Positions 37,577 through 45,667 of a stretch of DNA of 64,000 nucleotides are shown here, piece after piece (positions within the stretch are counted from its first letter, which is position 1; each line of letters begins with the position of its first letter). Position numbers and translations under genes: made by a program. Under the pieces are notes generated by a model that was not told where the DNA came from, made no database searches, and saw only the letters and a program-made list of their open reading frames with translations. The stretch comes from an uncultured Pelagibacteraceae bacterium. GTDB lineage: Bacteria; Pseudomonadota; Alphaproteobacteria; Pelagibacterales; Pelagibacteraceae. Location: positions 62,001-126,000 of the forward strand of contig CACNXC010000002.1 in the NCBI GenBank assembly GCA_902624315.1. The letters run 5' to 3'.

Positions 37577-37599
37577 ATTCTCATTGAGAATAATTCTCA
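37577..37599 (+). promoter_or_regulatory. Overlapping Fur-type iron boxes
   Basis: Two perfect 7-1-7 palindromes share one arm: ATTCTCA-T-TGAGAAT (37577-37591) and TGAGAAT-A-ATTCTCA (37585-37599). They match the Fur-box form TGATAAT-N-ATTATCA at most positions and lie about 45 bp before the start of the iron-binding protein gene, where they would cover the promoter. This predicts iron-dependent repression of the downstream transporter. Confidence 0.75.
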
Positions 37600-37643
37600 T
37601 TTTCAAACAATAATGCGGAAAAACTAGAAATAACGGAGAATAA

Positions 37644-38672
37644 ATGAGGAAGATATCAATTTTAACATTAATCTTTTCAATGATTGCATCATCATTTGCA
37701 ATTGCAGACGAGGTTAATGTTTTTAACGCAAGACATTATAAAGCAGATTCTGAGCTTTATTCTAAGTTTACAAATATGACTGGAATTAAAGTTAATTTGA
37801 TAAACGGAAAATCAGGTGCTTTAGAAAAAAGAATCATTAGTGAAGGTGCAGACTCATCAGCTGACTTATATATCACTGCAGATGCAGGAAGATGTGGTGC
37901 GATGGATGCAAAAGGTGCACTTCAAGGTGGTTTAACATCTGCAGCAATTAAAGATGCTGTTCCAAAAAGCTTTAGAACAAACAAGTGGGTTGGAATCGCA
38001 AAAAGAGCAAGAATAATTTATTATTCACCAGAAAGAGTAACTGGCGCTGAATTATCTGGAATGACTTATGAAGGTCTAGCTGATCCAAAATGGAAAGGTA
38101 GATTAGTAATAAGAAAATCTAGTAACATTTATAATAAATCTCTTGTAGCGTCTTTAATTAAAAATAATGGAAAAGCTGCAACAGCAGCATGGGCTGAAGG
38201 AGTTGTTGCAAATATGGCAAGAACACCAACAGGTAATGATAGAGCACAAATTATGGCAGTTGCAGCAGGTGAAGCTGACATTGCAGTAGCTAATACTTAC
38301 TACTTAGCTTTAATGTTATCTGGAAAAAAAGGTGCAGAGCAACAGGAAGCTGCAAAAAAAGTTAAAGCTTTCTTTCCTAATCAGAATGATAGAGGAACGC
38401 ACATGAATGTTAGTTGTGCTGCTTTAGTAAAAGGTGCACCTAACAAAGCTAACGCTGTTAAACTTGTAGAGTTTTTATTAACTCCAGAGTCTCAAGAGCA
38501 TTTTACAAATAATACTTTTGAGTTTCCAATGATTAATGGTGTTTCACCAAGTCCATTAGTAGTCAATAATTTAGGATTAGATTTCAAACAAGATATGAAA
38601 ACTAAATTAGCTTCTTATGGAAAAAATCAAGCTGCTGCAGTAGAAGTAATGACAGCCGCTGGATGGAAGTAA
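37644..38672 (+). CDS. fbpA: Iron(III) ABC transporter substrate-binding protein
   Basis: A 342-residue periplasmic ferric-binding protein. Signal peptide residues 1-21 (ASSFAIA then DEVN). EVNVFNARHYKADSELY is typical of the FbpA/FutA group, and the paired tyrosines Tyr219-Tyr220 (ANTYYLAL) are the iron ligands. It follows overlapping Fur boxes. A 56-residue cysteine peptide gene and a strong hairpin separate it from the permease gene. Confidence 0.92.
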   Translation: MRKISILTLIFSMIASSFAIADEVNVFNARHYKADSELYSKFTNMTGIKVNLINGKSGALEKRIISEGADSSADLYITADAGRCGAMDAKGALQGGLTSAAIKDAVPKSFRTNKWVGIAKRARIIYYSPERVTGAELSGMTYEGLADPKWKGRLVIRKSSNIYNKSLVASLIKNNGKAATAAWAEGVVANMARTPTGNDRAQIMAVAAGEADIAVANTYYLALMLSGKKGAEQQEAAKKVKAFFPNQNDRGTHMNVSCAALVKGAPNKANAVKLVEFLLTPESQEHFTNNTFEFPMINGVSPSPLVVNNLGLDFKQDMKTKLASYGKNQAAAVEVMTAAGWK

Positions 38673-38675
38673 CCA

Positions 38676-38846
38676 ATGGAAGAAAAAAAGAAATTTATTT
38701 CTGAAGTTGATTTAAATAAGTCTTCCAAAGCATGTTCCCCATGTAGTTTGGAGTGTGAAAAAATCAACAAAAGAGTAAATAACAGAAAGCTTTCGGAAAT
38801 TAGTTCTGAGGAGGTTCCGCATATCCTTAAAGTATTTGATTTCTGA
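38676..38846 (+). CDS. 56-residue cysteine-motif protein in the iron operon
   Basis: ATG at 38676, only 3 bp after the fbpA stop, open to TGA at 38844-38846. The peptide is charged, has no signal peptide, and carries a compact CSPCSLEC motif (Cys20, Cys23, Cys27) suitable for iron, Fe-S or zinc. It ends PHILKVFDF. The spacing and Fur-controlled context favour a real gene with a cytosolic metal-related role. No family recognised. Confidence 0.6.
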   Translation: MEEKKKFISEVDLNKSSKACSPCSLECEKINKRVNNRKLSEISSEEVPHILKVFDF

Positions 38847-38856
38847 TGTTTCTGGA

Positions 38857-38901
38857 GTTCATGCGCCTTAGTTAAGTTGTCTCCTTACTAAGGCCATGAA
38901 C
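38857..38901 (+). ncRNA. Bulged intercistronic hairpin between fbpA unit and permease
   Basis: Outer arms GTTCATG / CATGAAC (38857-38863, 38895-38901) and inner arms GCCTTAGT / ACTAAGGC (38865-38872, 38887-38894) pair perfectly with one bulged C, around a 14-nt loop. No U-tract follows, so it is more likely an mRNA stabiliser or processing site setting a high binding-protein to permease ratio than a classic terminator. Confidence 0.65.
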
Positions 38902-38936
38902 ATTATACTTCATGTTTATAAGGCGGATTATAAATT

Positions 38937-40556
38937 ATGAGAATTAATTTTTGGTTTTTTTCCTCACTATTCGTATCTCTAATTATAATTATTCCCATAC
39001 TAACAGTTTTTTCAAGTTTCTTTGAAAATACAACTAATTATTTTGAGATCCTTAAAAATACATTCCTTTTCGAGTATACCATAAATTCATTATGCCTATT
39101 AGTGAGTGTATTATTCTTTACATTTATTATTGGGACAGGCTCAGCCTATTTGGTATCTTTTTATGAATTTCCTTTAAGTAATTTTTTTAAATGGGGTCTA
39201 ATTTTATCATTTGCTGTTCCACCATATATTTATGCTTATTCCTTAACAGCTTTTTTTGAGAATTATGGAACCGCTTACACAATTTTAAAGAATTTATTTG
39301 GAGAAGCTAATTATAATTCTCATATTCCAAAGTTTGACGGTATGTTAGGGAGTATATTATCGATTTCTTTCTCGTTATTTGGATATGTTTATATTCTTAC
39401 TAGAGCATCTTTTTTATACCAGTCCCAACAATTAATAGATCTTGGAAAAAATCTAGGATTTAGTAGTTATAAATCATTTTATTCAATAATTCTCCCATCA
39501 GCCAGACCTGCGATTGTAGCTGGATTATCTTTAGTTGCCATGGAGACTTTAGCTGAATTTGGAGCAGTTGATTTCTTTTCAATCAATACTTTAACAACTG
39601 GAATTTATAATTCTTGGATAGCATTTGATGATTTAGCTTTCGCAAATCAATTATCATTTTTCTTATTATTATTTATATTTGCACTATTTATAATAGAGAA
39701 TTTATCGAGAAAAAAAGCTAAATACCATTTTAATTCTAGAGGTGGATTTAAACGAAAAGAAAAATTAAAGTTAAGTAAATCCAAAGCTTTATTAGCTTTT
39801 ATTTTTTGTTTTTTGATCTTCTTTTTGAGTTTTTTATTCCCTATAAGTCAAATGTTATACTGGACTATAAAATTTCCTGAAAACTTGTTTGATTTAGATA
39901 TAATTAAACTTTTTTTGAATACTATTTATTTAGTTTTTTTATCAAGCATAATTTTAATACTCTTTTCATTAATTTCAAATTATGGAAATAGAGTTTCAAA
40001 TAATAAAATTTTAAATTTATTATCAACTTTATCTATTTCAGGATATGCTATTCCTGGAGTTATATTGGCTGTTGCATTTATTACTTTCATCGCATGGTTT
40101 GATGAAACTATAATTAAAACTCTTGGTTTTCTCTCAATAAAAAAAATATTTTTTGGGTCTATACTGGGTCTTGTATTAGTTTATTTTATAAGATTTTATT
40201 CTTTAGCCTTTAACGGAATTAAGTCAGGATATGAAAAAATTAATATCAATGTTGATGAAAGTGCATATTTACTTGGATATTCAAAAAGAAAAACCTTTAT
40301 GAATATTCATATTCCTTTTTTGCGAAACTCACTTTTGTTTATAGGTATTTTAATTTCTTTGGAAATTATTAGGGAATTACCTATCACTCTCATTTTAAGA
40401 CCCTTTAATTTTGAGACATTTGCAACAACCGCTTATATCTCTGCTTCTGAGGATTTATTAGAAGCGGCTGCCGTTCCGTCATTGTTTTTGATTTTAATTG
40501 CTGCATTTTTTATTATGATAACTTCAAAATATATTTTAAGAGATAATAATGAGTAA
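38937..40556 (+). CDS. fbpB: Iron(III) ABC transporter permease
   Basis: A 539-residue inner-membrane protein with about twelve helices and two fused BPD-type permease domains. The first EAA loop is LIDLGKNLGFSSYKSFYSIILP and the second DESAYLLGYSKRKTFMNIHIP, each near the expected position. Matches the FbpB/FutB (SfuB) family. It lies 91 bp after the small cysteine gene and overlaps the ATPase gene by 8 bp. Confidence 0.9.
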   Translation: MRINFWFFSSLFVSLIIIIPILTVFSSFFENTTNYFEILKNTFLFEYTINSLCLLVSVLFFTFIIGTGSAYLVSFYEFPLSNFFKWGLILSFAVPPYIYAYSLTAFFENYGTAYTILKNLFGEANYNSHIPKFDGMLGSILSISFSLFGYVYILTRASFLYQSQQLIDLGKNLGFSSYKSFYSIILPSARPAIVAGLSLVAMETLAEFGAVDFFSINTLTTGIYNSWIAFDDLAFANQLSFFLLLFIFALFIIENLSRKKAKYHFNSRGGFKRKEKLKLSKSKALLAFIFCFLIFFLSFLFPISQMLYWTIKFPENLFDLDIIKLFLNTIYLVFLSSIILILFSLISNYGNRVSNNKILNLLSTLSISGYAIPGVILAVAFITFIAWFDETIIKTLGFLSIKKIFFGSILGLVLVYFIRFYSLAFNGIKSGYEKININVDESAYLLGYSKRKTFMNIHIPFLRNSLLFIGILISLEIIRELPITLILRPFNFETFATTAYISASEDLLEAAAVPSLFLILIAAFFIMITSKYILRDNNE

Positions 40557-41607
40557 AAATTTTTTTGAAATTAAAGATGTTACTTTTGCTATAGGTGGAA
40601 AGAATAAAGTAAATGACGTAAATATTTCTATTAAAAACGAGGGAGACACCATATGTATTCTTGGACCCTCTGGCATTGGAAAAACGACGATATTAAGAAC
40701 AATAGCAGGTCTTGAAAAAATAAATAAAGGTGAAATTATTTTAAAAGATAAAGTTATTTCATCTGATAAAATTCATATTGAACCGGAAAAAAGAAATATA
40801 GCTTTATCTTTTCAAGAAAATTCTTTATTTCCTCATTATTCAGTAGATAAAAATATTCACCTTGGTATTAAAAAAAATTCCCCAACAGATAAAAATATAT
40901 TTTCTAAAGAGATAATAAAGATCTTAAATATTGAGGATATTTTAAGTAAATATCCGCACCAAATCAGTGCAGGTGAAGCACAAAGAGCATCTCTAGCTAG
41001 ATCTCTTATTTCACAACCAGACCTTTTGTTACTTGATGAACCTCTATCTAATGTAGATCAAAGTTTTAAGGAAGATATTCAAGTATCATTAAAACAATTG
41101 TTAAACAAAAATAAAATTACAACAATTGTAGTTACTCATGACTCATATGAGGCTTTTTATCTTGGCAGCAAATGTGCACTTGTTTTAGATAATGAAGTAA
41201 AGCAATTTGATGATCCATATAATGTTTACCATTTTCCAAATTCAGTTGAGGTTGTTAATTTTCTCAACAGGGGGATATTATTACCTGCGAAAGTTACAGG
41301 TGGAAATTCTCTGGAAAATGACGATTTAGGTATTATCAAGGGTAAATTTATTAAGCATTATCCCACAGGTTCTAATGTACAATTATTACTCCAGCCAGAG
41401 GATCTTGAACATGACGATGATAGTAATTTAAAGTTAGAAGTGGTGGATAGAAAGTTTAGAGGAACAAACTTCATTTATACTCTTAAAACACCAAGTAATA
41501 GGTTGATACCAGTCGCAGTTCATACTCATCATTGGGAGCAACATGAAATTAATGAAAAATTTGGTATCAAAAGACCAATAGAGCTTGAACATATAGTTTG
41601 CTTTTAA
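40549..41607 (+). CDS. fbpC: Iron(III) ABC transporter ATP-binding protein
   Basis: A 352-residue ATPase. Walker A GPSGIGKTT, Q-loop SFQENSLFPH, signature ISAGEAQRASLARSL (ISAGE in place of LSGGQ), Walker B LLLLDEPLSNVD and H-loop VVTHDSYEA. A C-terminal TOBE-like domain (from about residue 240) is present as in FbpC. Completes the Fur-boxed iron uptake operon. Confidence 0.9.
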   Translation: MSKNFFEIKDVTFAIGGKNKVNDVNISIKNEGDTICILGPSGIGKTTILRTIAGLEKINKGEIILKDKVISSDKIHIEPEKRNIALSFQENSLFPHYSVDKNIHLGIKKNSPTDKNIFSKEIIKILNIEDILSKYPHQISAGEAQRASLARSLISQPDLLLLDEPLSNVDQSFKEDIQVSLKQLLNKNKITTIVVTHDSYEAFYLGSKCALVLDNEVKQFDDPYNVYHFPNSVEVVNFLNRGILLPAKVTGGNSLENDDLGIIKGKFIKHYPTGSNVQLLLQPEDLEHDDDSNLKLEVVDRKFRGTNFIYTLKTPSNRLIPVAVHTHHWEQHEINEKFGIKRPIELEHIVCF

Positions 41608-41629
41608 TAAAAACAAATCATCAATTTAA

Positions 41630-42319
41630 ATGAGTAATATTAAAGTTTTTTTAAAAGGTATTGTTGATGTGAGCCCGTTAATGATACCAGTTGTTCCATT
41701 TGGTTTGATATTTGGCGTATTGGCTATTGATATTGGATTTACTCCTATTGAAACAATGGCAATGTCTTTAATAATTTTTGGTGGCGCTTCGCAAATAGTA
41801 TTATTGCAATTATTCTCAGGTGGAGCCTCATCGCTAGTAATTATTAGTTCTGTTGGGGCTGTTAATTCAAGACATTTACTTTATGGCGCGGTTGTATCTG
41901 AACATCTATCTGATTTAAAATTAATCTGGAAAATTATTATTTCATATTTTTTGATTGATCAGGCATTTGCAATTTCAAATGAATATTTAAAAAAAAATAA
42001 AGATAATAATAGATATTTTCACTTAGTGGGTGGAGGAGCTACTTGTTGGGTGATATGGCAATCAACAACATTTTTAGGAATTATACTTGGAGCAGCAATT
42101 CCTGAAAAACTTGGTCTAAGTTTTGCAGTTCCTTTAACTTTCTTAGCTCTACTAGTTAATGATTTTAGAAAATTTATAAATGTGATTGTAATAATTGTTT
42201 CAGGATTGGTTGCTACATTTGGATATAATTATATTCCTTTTAAAGCCTACGTCATAGTTGCTGCTTTAGCAGGGTTATTCACTGCAATGATTTTAACAAC
42301 GAAAAATAAAAAAGCATGA
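41630..42319 (+). CDS. azlC: AzlC-family branched-chain amino acid exporter subunit
   Basis: A 229-residue membrane protein with about six helices. The start SPLMIPVVPFGLIFGVLAIDIGF and the later FGGASQIVLLQLFSGGA and NSRHLLYGA are AzlC hallmarks. With AzlD it forms an exporter of branched-chain or similar amino acids. Overlaps azlD by 4 bp. Confidence 0.9.
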   Translation: MSNIKVFLKGIVDVSPLMIPVVPFGLIFGVLAIDIGFTPIETMAMSLIIFGGASQIVLLQLFSGGASSLVIISSVGAVNSRHLLYGAVVSEHLSDLKLIWKIIISYFLIDQAFAISNEYLKKNKDNNRYFHLVGGGATCWVIWQSTTFLGIILGAAIPEKLGLSFAVPLTFLALLVNDFRKFINVIVIIVSGLVATFGYNYIPFKAYVIVAALAGLFTAMILTTKNKKA

Positions 42320-42630
42320 GCAACTGGGCATTAATTTTATATTGTGGACTGATTACGTATCTAACAAGATTTTCCATGATAGCTTTAATTAAAAAGGAAA
42401 TGTTTAATGATAGAATTAGGGAGATATTGTCATTTGTGCCATCTGCAATATTTCCTGCAATAATTTTTCCAGCAATTTTTATTAATGACAAAGGCTTGTT
42501 CGAAATAGATGATAATCCAAAGATATTAGCTGCAATAATTGCTATGGTTATTGGTATTTTCTCTAGAAGTATAATTGCGACAATATTTTCAGGATTAGCT
42601 TCTTATTGGTTTTTAATATTTGTTGTATAA
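42316..42630 (+). CDS. azlD: AzlD-family branched-chain amino acid exporter subunit
   Basis: A 104-residue protein with three to four helices, start codon in the azlC stop (ATGA). YLTRFSMIAL and FVPSAIFPAIIFPAI are typical of AzlD (YgaH-like). Partner of AzlC. Confidence 0.88.
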   Translation: MSNWALILYCGLITYLTRFSMIALIKKEMFNDRIREILSFVPSAIFPAIIFPAIFINDKGLFEIDDNPKILAAIIAMVIGIFSRSIIATIFSGLASYWFLIFVV

Positions 42631-42636
42631 GCAATT

Positions 42637-43005
42637 ATGAAAAAAATCATAACCTTTTGTTTTCTTTTATTTGCATTCAATGTCAATGCTGTAGAAAAAG
42701 AGACAACTTTTAAAAAAGAATTATTTGATAAAGCACAATCTGAAGGCAAAGTTGTAGTAGTTAGCTCATGGATTAAGTACTGTATGTCCTGTGCTAGTCA
42801 AATGAAAGTTTTGCAAAAAGCAAAAAATGATTTTGAAAATATTGAATATTTCACATTCGATGTTACCAATAAAGAAATAGCTAATTTCTTTAATGTACAA
42901 TATCAAACCACACTTTTAATTTTTAAAGATAATAAAGAAGTTTATCGAAGTCTTGGTGAAACTAGTAAAGCACTAATTTATAAAGCTTTAGAGTCCTCGA
43001 TTTAA
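42637..43005 (+). CDS. Periplasmic thioredoxin-fold protein
   Basis: A 122-residue exported protein. Signal peptide residues 1-18 (FAFNVNA). The active site reads SSWIKYCMSCASQ (Cys49, Cys52), like the C-terminal thioredoxin domain of DsbD (WCxxC with Tyr here). It has a cis-proline region at QYQTTLLIF, where the usual proline is a threonine. Likely a thiol oxidoreductase in the periplasm. Converges with the persulfide dioxygenase gene. Confidence 0.8.
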   Translation: MKKIITFCFLLFAFNVNAVEKETTFKKELFDKAQSEGKVVVVSSWIKYCMSCASQMKVLQKAKNDFENIEYFTFDVTNKEIANFFNVQYQTTLLIFKDNKEVYRSLGETSKALIYKALESSI

Positions 43006-43006
43006 T

Positions 43007-43687
43007 TTAAACACCTAGATTAATATTTTTAGATACGTTGTAATCAATTTGAGCAGGTTTTTTTAAATCAAGATTGTTCATGATTTCAATATATTCATCA
43101 ACACTGCTTACTTGTAATCTTGGATTTTGTTTTTTTTCTTTTCCAATGGTGCTTACTTTTTCACCTTTATAATCATGAGCAGGGTATAGAAGAGTTTCCT
43201 CAGGTAATTTTAAAAGTTTGTTAAAAATTGAGTTATAAGCATCTTTTGAACTACCATTTTGAAAGTCTGTTCGACCAGTCCCGTTAATTAGAAGTGTGTC
43301 ACCTGAAAAAAGATAATTATCCATTAAAAAGCTATAACTATCTGAAGTATGTCCAGGAGTATACATCGCTCTAATTTTCAGATTATCTAGATTAATATAT
43401 TCATCATCTTTTACTTTAATTTCAACGGTGTCTGCAGGAGTGTGAGCACCCATAATAGTAGAGCATTTAGTAATATCTTTGAGCTTAGATGCTCCTGTAA
43501 CATGATCAGCGTGAATATGAGTATCAATTACTTTTACTAATTTTAAATCTAATTTTTTAAGCAAATTTATATATTCACTTACATTTTCTATTACTGGATC
43601 TATAAGCAATGCTTCTCTACCTTCTCCGGATGAAATTAAATAAGTATATGTCGACGATTTAGTATCGAATAATTGTTTGAAAATCAT
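43007..43687 (-). CDS. Persulfide dioxygenase, ETHE1-type metallo-beta-lactamase
   Basis: About 226 residues. The metal site reads DTHIHADHVTGA, and the substrate region GRTDFQNGSSKDAYNSIF, YPAHDYKGEKVSTIGKEK and NPRL match ETHE1 closely. The family oxidises glutathione persulfide to sulfite and GSH in sulfide detoxification. The ATG at 43687 is chosen (start of IFKQLFDTKSSTYTYL); an upstream in-frame start would add 12 unconvincing residues. Confidence 0.88.
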   Translation of the reverse strand: MIFKQLFDTKSSTYTYLISSGEGREALLIDPVIENVSEYINLLKKLDLKLVKVIDTHIHADHVTGASKLKDITKCSTIMGAHTPADTVEIKVKDDEYINLDNLKIRAMYTPGHTSDSYSFLMDNYLFSGDTLLINGTGRTDFQNGSSKDAYNSIFNKLLKLPEETLLYPAHDYKGEKVSTIGKEKKQNPRLQVSSVDEYIEIMNNLDLKKPAQIDYNVSKNINLGV

Positions 43688-43756
43688 TTTGGTACAATAA
43701 CATAATAGTACAAATTGACCCATTGTTAAAACATTTTTAAATATTATTTCTCATAT

Positions 43757-44260
43757 ATGAAATTAATTAAAATCTTATTAATAACTTTATTTTTCAATAC
43801 GTTTGCCTACGCAGATAAAAACATGAAAATTGGCACTAAAGGTAAAGAGAGCGAAGTTTCAAGAACAATTAAAGTTGTAATGTATGATAACTATTATGAA
43901 CCAAGTTCATTTCAAATTAAATCAGGCGAAACAATAAAATTTGAAGTTGAAAATGCAGGTATGCTTGTTCATGAATTTAATATTGCAAATAAAATGATGC
44001 ACATGAAACACCAACCAGAAATGATGAGAATGGTTGAAAATGAAATTTTATTAGCTGATTCCATTGATAAAGAAAAAATGAAAAAAATGGCAAAAATGGA
44101 TAAGGCTATGGCCCATTCACATAGCAATAGTGTTTTACTTGAACCAAAACAAAAGGGTGAAATCATTTGGAAATTTGATAATGCAGTTAACATTGAAATA
44201 GCTTGCAATGTTCCTGGTCATTATCAAGTTGGAATGATTGCTAAAGTTGATATAAATTAA
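43757..44260 (+). CDS. Exported cupredoxin with Met/His-rich insert
   Basis: A 167-residue periplasmic protein. Signal peptide residues 1-19 (NTFAYA). The blue-copper ligands are His72 (LVHEFN), Cys150, His155 and Met160 (C-N-V-P-G-H-Y-Q-V-G-M). Between the first and second ligands sits an insert rich in Met, His and Lys (around residues 78-123, e.g. MMHMKHQPEMM and AMAHSHSN) that could bind more copper. Likely an electron carrier or copper-handling protein. DUF4396 gene follows 4 bp later. Confidence 0.85.
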   Translation: MKLIKILLITLFFNTFAYADKNMKIGTKGKESEVSRTIKVVMYDNYYEPSSFQIKSGETIKFEVENAGMLVHEFNIANKMMHMKHQPEMMRMVENEILLADSIDKEKMKKMAKMDKAMAHSHSNSVLLEPKQKGEIIWKFDNAVNIEIACNVPGHYQVGMIAKVDIN

Positions 44261-44264
44261 CTTA

Positions 44265-44711
44265 ATGGACTCAACTGCGAAGGCTAATTTTCATTGGTCA
44301 TGCAAACATACTTGGAAGAGAAGTGCTAAAAATACCGCTTGGTGTTTATTGGGTTGTGCCATCGGAGATTTAGGCACAATTTTATTTTTTCAGCTTACAA
44401 AAATTCCATTTCCTGTTTTAGGAATTATGATTTTAGCTATCATTAATGGTTTGGTTACAAGTATTATTTTGGAAACAATTATATTAATGAGACAAAGTTT
44501 TGATTTTTCAAAAGCTTTTAAAACTGCAATTGGAATGAGTTTTATATCAATGATAAGTATGGAAATTGCTATGAACTTAACTGATTACTTTCTAACTGGT
44601 GGTGCAATATTAACGTGGTGGGTTGTGCCAATTATGCTCTTAGCTGGTTTTTTAACTCCTTGGCCCTATAATTATTGGCGATTAAAAAAATTTAATATTG
44701 CGTGTCATTAA
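44265..44711 (+). CDS. DUF4396-like membrane protein
   Basis: A 148-residue protein with four helices. SCKHTWKRSAKNTAWCLLGC and NLTDYFLTGGA ... LTPWPYNYWRLKKF are the pattern I associate with DUF4396, a family often next to copper proteins. Two N-terminal Cys/His pairs (WSCKH) may bind metal. Function unknown; adjacency to the cupredoxin suggests copper trafficking. It overlaps the methyltransferase gene by 10 bp. Confidence 0.7.
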   Translation: MDSTAKANFHWSCKHTWKRSAKNTAWCLLGCAIGDLGTILFFQLTKIPFPVLGIMILAIINGLVTSIILETIILMRQSFDFSKAFKTAIGMSFISMISMEIAMNLTDYFLTGGAILTWWVVPIMLLAGFLTPWPYNYWRLKKFNIACH

Positions 44712-45409
44712 AGAATTGGGACAATAAAACTTGGCTTTCTTCAAAAAGTTATATTAAATTTTTTAACACATTTTTAATTAAAGAGACAAAACTCAATAAG
44801 AATTCGGTAATTTTAGATATTGGATGTGGAAGAGGTAAGATATTAGGAAACCTAACATCTAAGCTTGGATTAATTAAGAAGCCAATAGGTATTGATATTG
44901 AGCAACATAAAGATCGAGATAAAAGAATTATTTTTAATAAAACAGATGCAATAAGTTACTTAAAAAAGAATAGAAAAAAATTTGATTTAATTTTACTTAA
45001 ACAAACAATTCATTTTTTACCACTTAAAGATATTAAAAAATTACTTTTACTATGTATGAATTGTCTCAATGCTGGTGGTCGGATAGCAATATTTACGTTA
45101 GCCACATCTAACAATGAAATTCCAACTTTTGTAAAGATGAAAAAAAAATTGATTAAATCTCTTAAAAGAGATCAAAAAATACTGAGATTTATAAATAGTT
45201 TATATCACGGAGGCCTTTCAAAAACGTTATCTTTTAAAGTAAAGATATCGAGACAAAAATACGTAGAAATGATTAAAAATCGATATATTTCAACATTATT
45301 GAATTTAAGTAATGCAGAAATCTTAAAAGGAATAGGTGAAATTAACAGGAATTATAGGCAAAGACTAAATTTTAAAGATAAATTAATCTGCTTAATCTTA
45401 AAAAAGTAA
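44702..45409 (+). CDS. Class I SAM-dependent methyltransferase
   Basis: A 235-residue protein starting with GTG inside the previous gene. SAM motif I is ILDIGCGRGKILGNL, followed by IGIDIEQHKDRD and FDLILLKQTIHFL. Substrate unknown; lysine-rich, so possibly acting on nucleic acid or an acidic substrate, but that is a guess. Two hairpins follow directly. Confidence 0.85.
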   Translation: MSLKNWDNKTWLSSKSYIKFFNTFLIKETKLNKNSVILDIGCGRGKILGNLTSKLGLIKKPIGIDIEQHKDRDKRIIFNKTDAISYLKKNRKKFDLILLKQTIHFLPLKDIKKLLLLCMNCLNAGGRIAIFTLATSNNEIPTFVKMKKKLIKSLKRDQKILRFINSLYHGGLSKTLSFKVKISRQKYVEMIKNRYISTLLNLSNAEILKGIGEINRNYRQRLNFKDKLICLILKK

Positions 45410-45418
45410 ATTCAATTT

Positions 45419-45468
45419 ACTTAAGGGGGTCGCTCTTTTGCTCTCCAGCCAAAAGAGCTCCCTTAAGT
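45419..45468 (+). ncRNA. Long two-segment hairpin after the methyltransferase gene
   Basis: Outer arms ACTTAAGGG / CCCTTAAGT (45419-45427, 45460-45468) and inner arms GCTCTTTTG / CAAAAGAGC (45432-45440, 45450-45458) are perfect, with an asymmetric internal loop and a 9-nt apical loop. It begins 10 nt past the stop codon. Could be the 3' end of the mRNA or the body of a small RNA that ends at the terminator at 45485. Confidence 0.6.
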
Positions 45469-45484
45469 CGCCTTTGTGGCATTT

Positions 45485-45522
45485 AAGTCCGAATGGACTT
45501 TAAGTTTTTTGTTTTCGTTTTT
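45485..45522 (+). terminator. Rho-independent terminator
   Basis: Stem AAGTCC / GGACTT around GAAT (45485-45500), then TAAG and a T-rich tract (TTTTTTG, then TTTTC, then TTTTT). Plus-strand orientation, ending the transcript through 41630-45409 or a small RNA from the hairpin just before it. Confidence 0.6.
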
Positions 45523-45543
45523 ATGAAATATAAAGCTACCCAG

Positions 45544-45570
45544 CTAAGTGTCAGGTGGCATTTGATTCAT
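45544..45570 (-). other. Perfect Shine-Dalgarno with a tiny eight-codon frame
   Basis: On the minus strand TAAGGAGGT (45578-45586) lies 7 nt before ATG at 45570, which opens MNQMPPDT followed by TAG (45544-45546). Such a strong SD is rare in this AT-rich genome. No gene follows on this strand, so it is listed as a site: possible leader peptide, or an anti-SD sequence (ACCTCCTTA) on the plus strand. Confidence 0.35.
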
Positions 45571-45606
45571 TAAAACTACCTCCTTAATTAGAAGTTAAAT
45601 TTCAGC

Positions 45607-45667
45607 TAGGTTGTATTCAAGATATTTATTAGCAAATTAATTAAATATATTTCTTGAATACAACCTA
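45607..45667. repeat. 16-bp inverted repeat
   Basis: TAGGTTGTATTCAAGA (45607-45622) and TCTTGAATACAACCTA (45652-45667) are exact inverted copies with a 29-bp AT-rich centre. It is strand-symmetric, with no T-tract on either side. The rest of the 350-bp gap from 45410 to 45761 holds only the hairpins listed and AT-rich DNA; a long structured RNA is possible. Confidence 0.6.

Noticed and set aside
45419-45522. tmRNA, RNase P RNA or SRP RNA
   Set aside because: The hairpins lack the conserved cores I can recognise for these RNAs and the region is too short for the first two.
45568-45590. 3' end of a 16S rRNA gene (anti-Shine-Dalgarno-like ACCTCCTTA)
   Set aside because: No other 16S sequence surrounds it; only the short anti-SD match is present.
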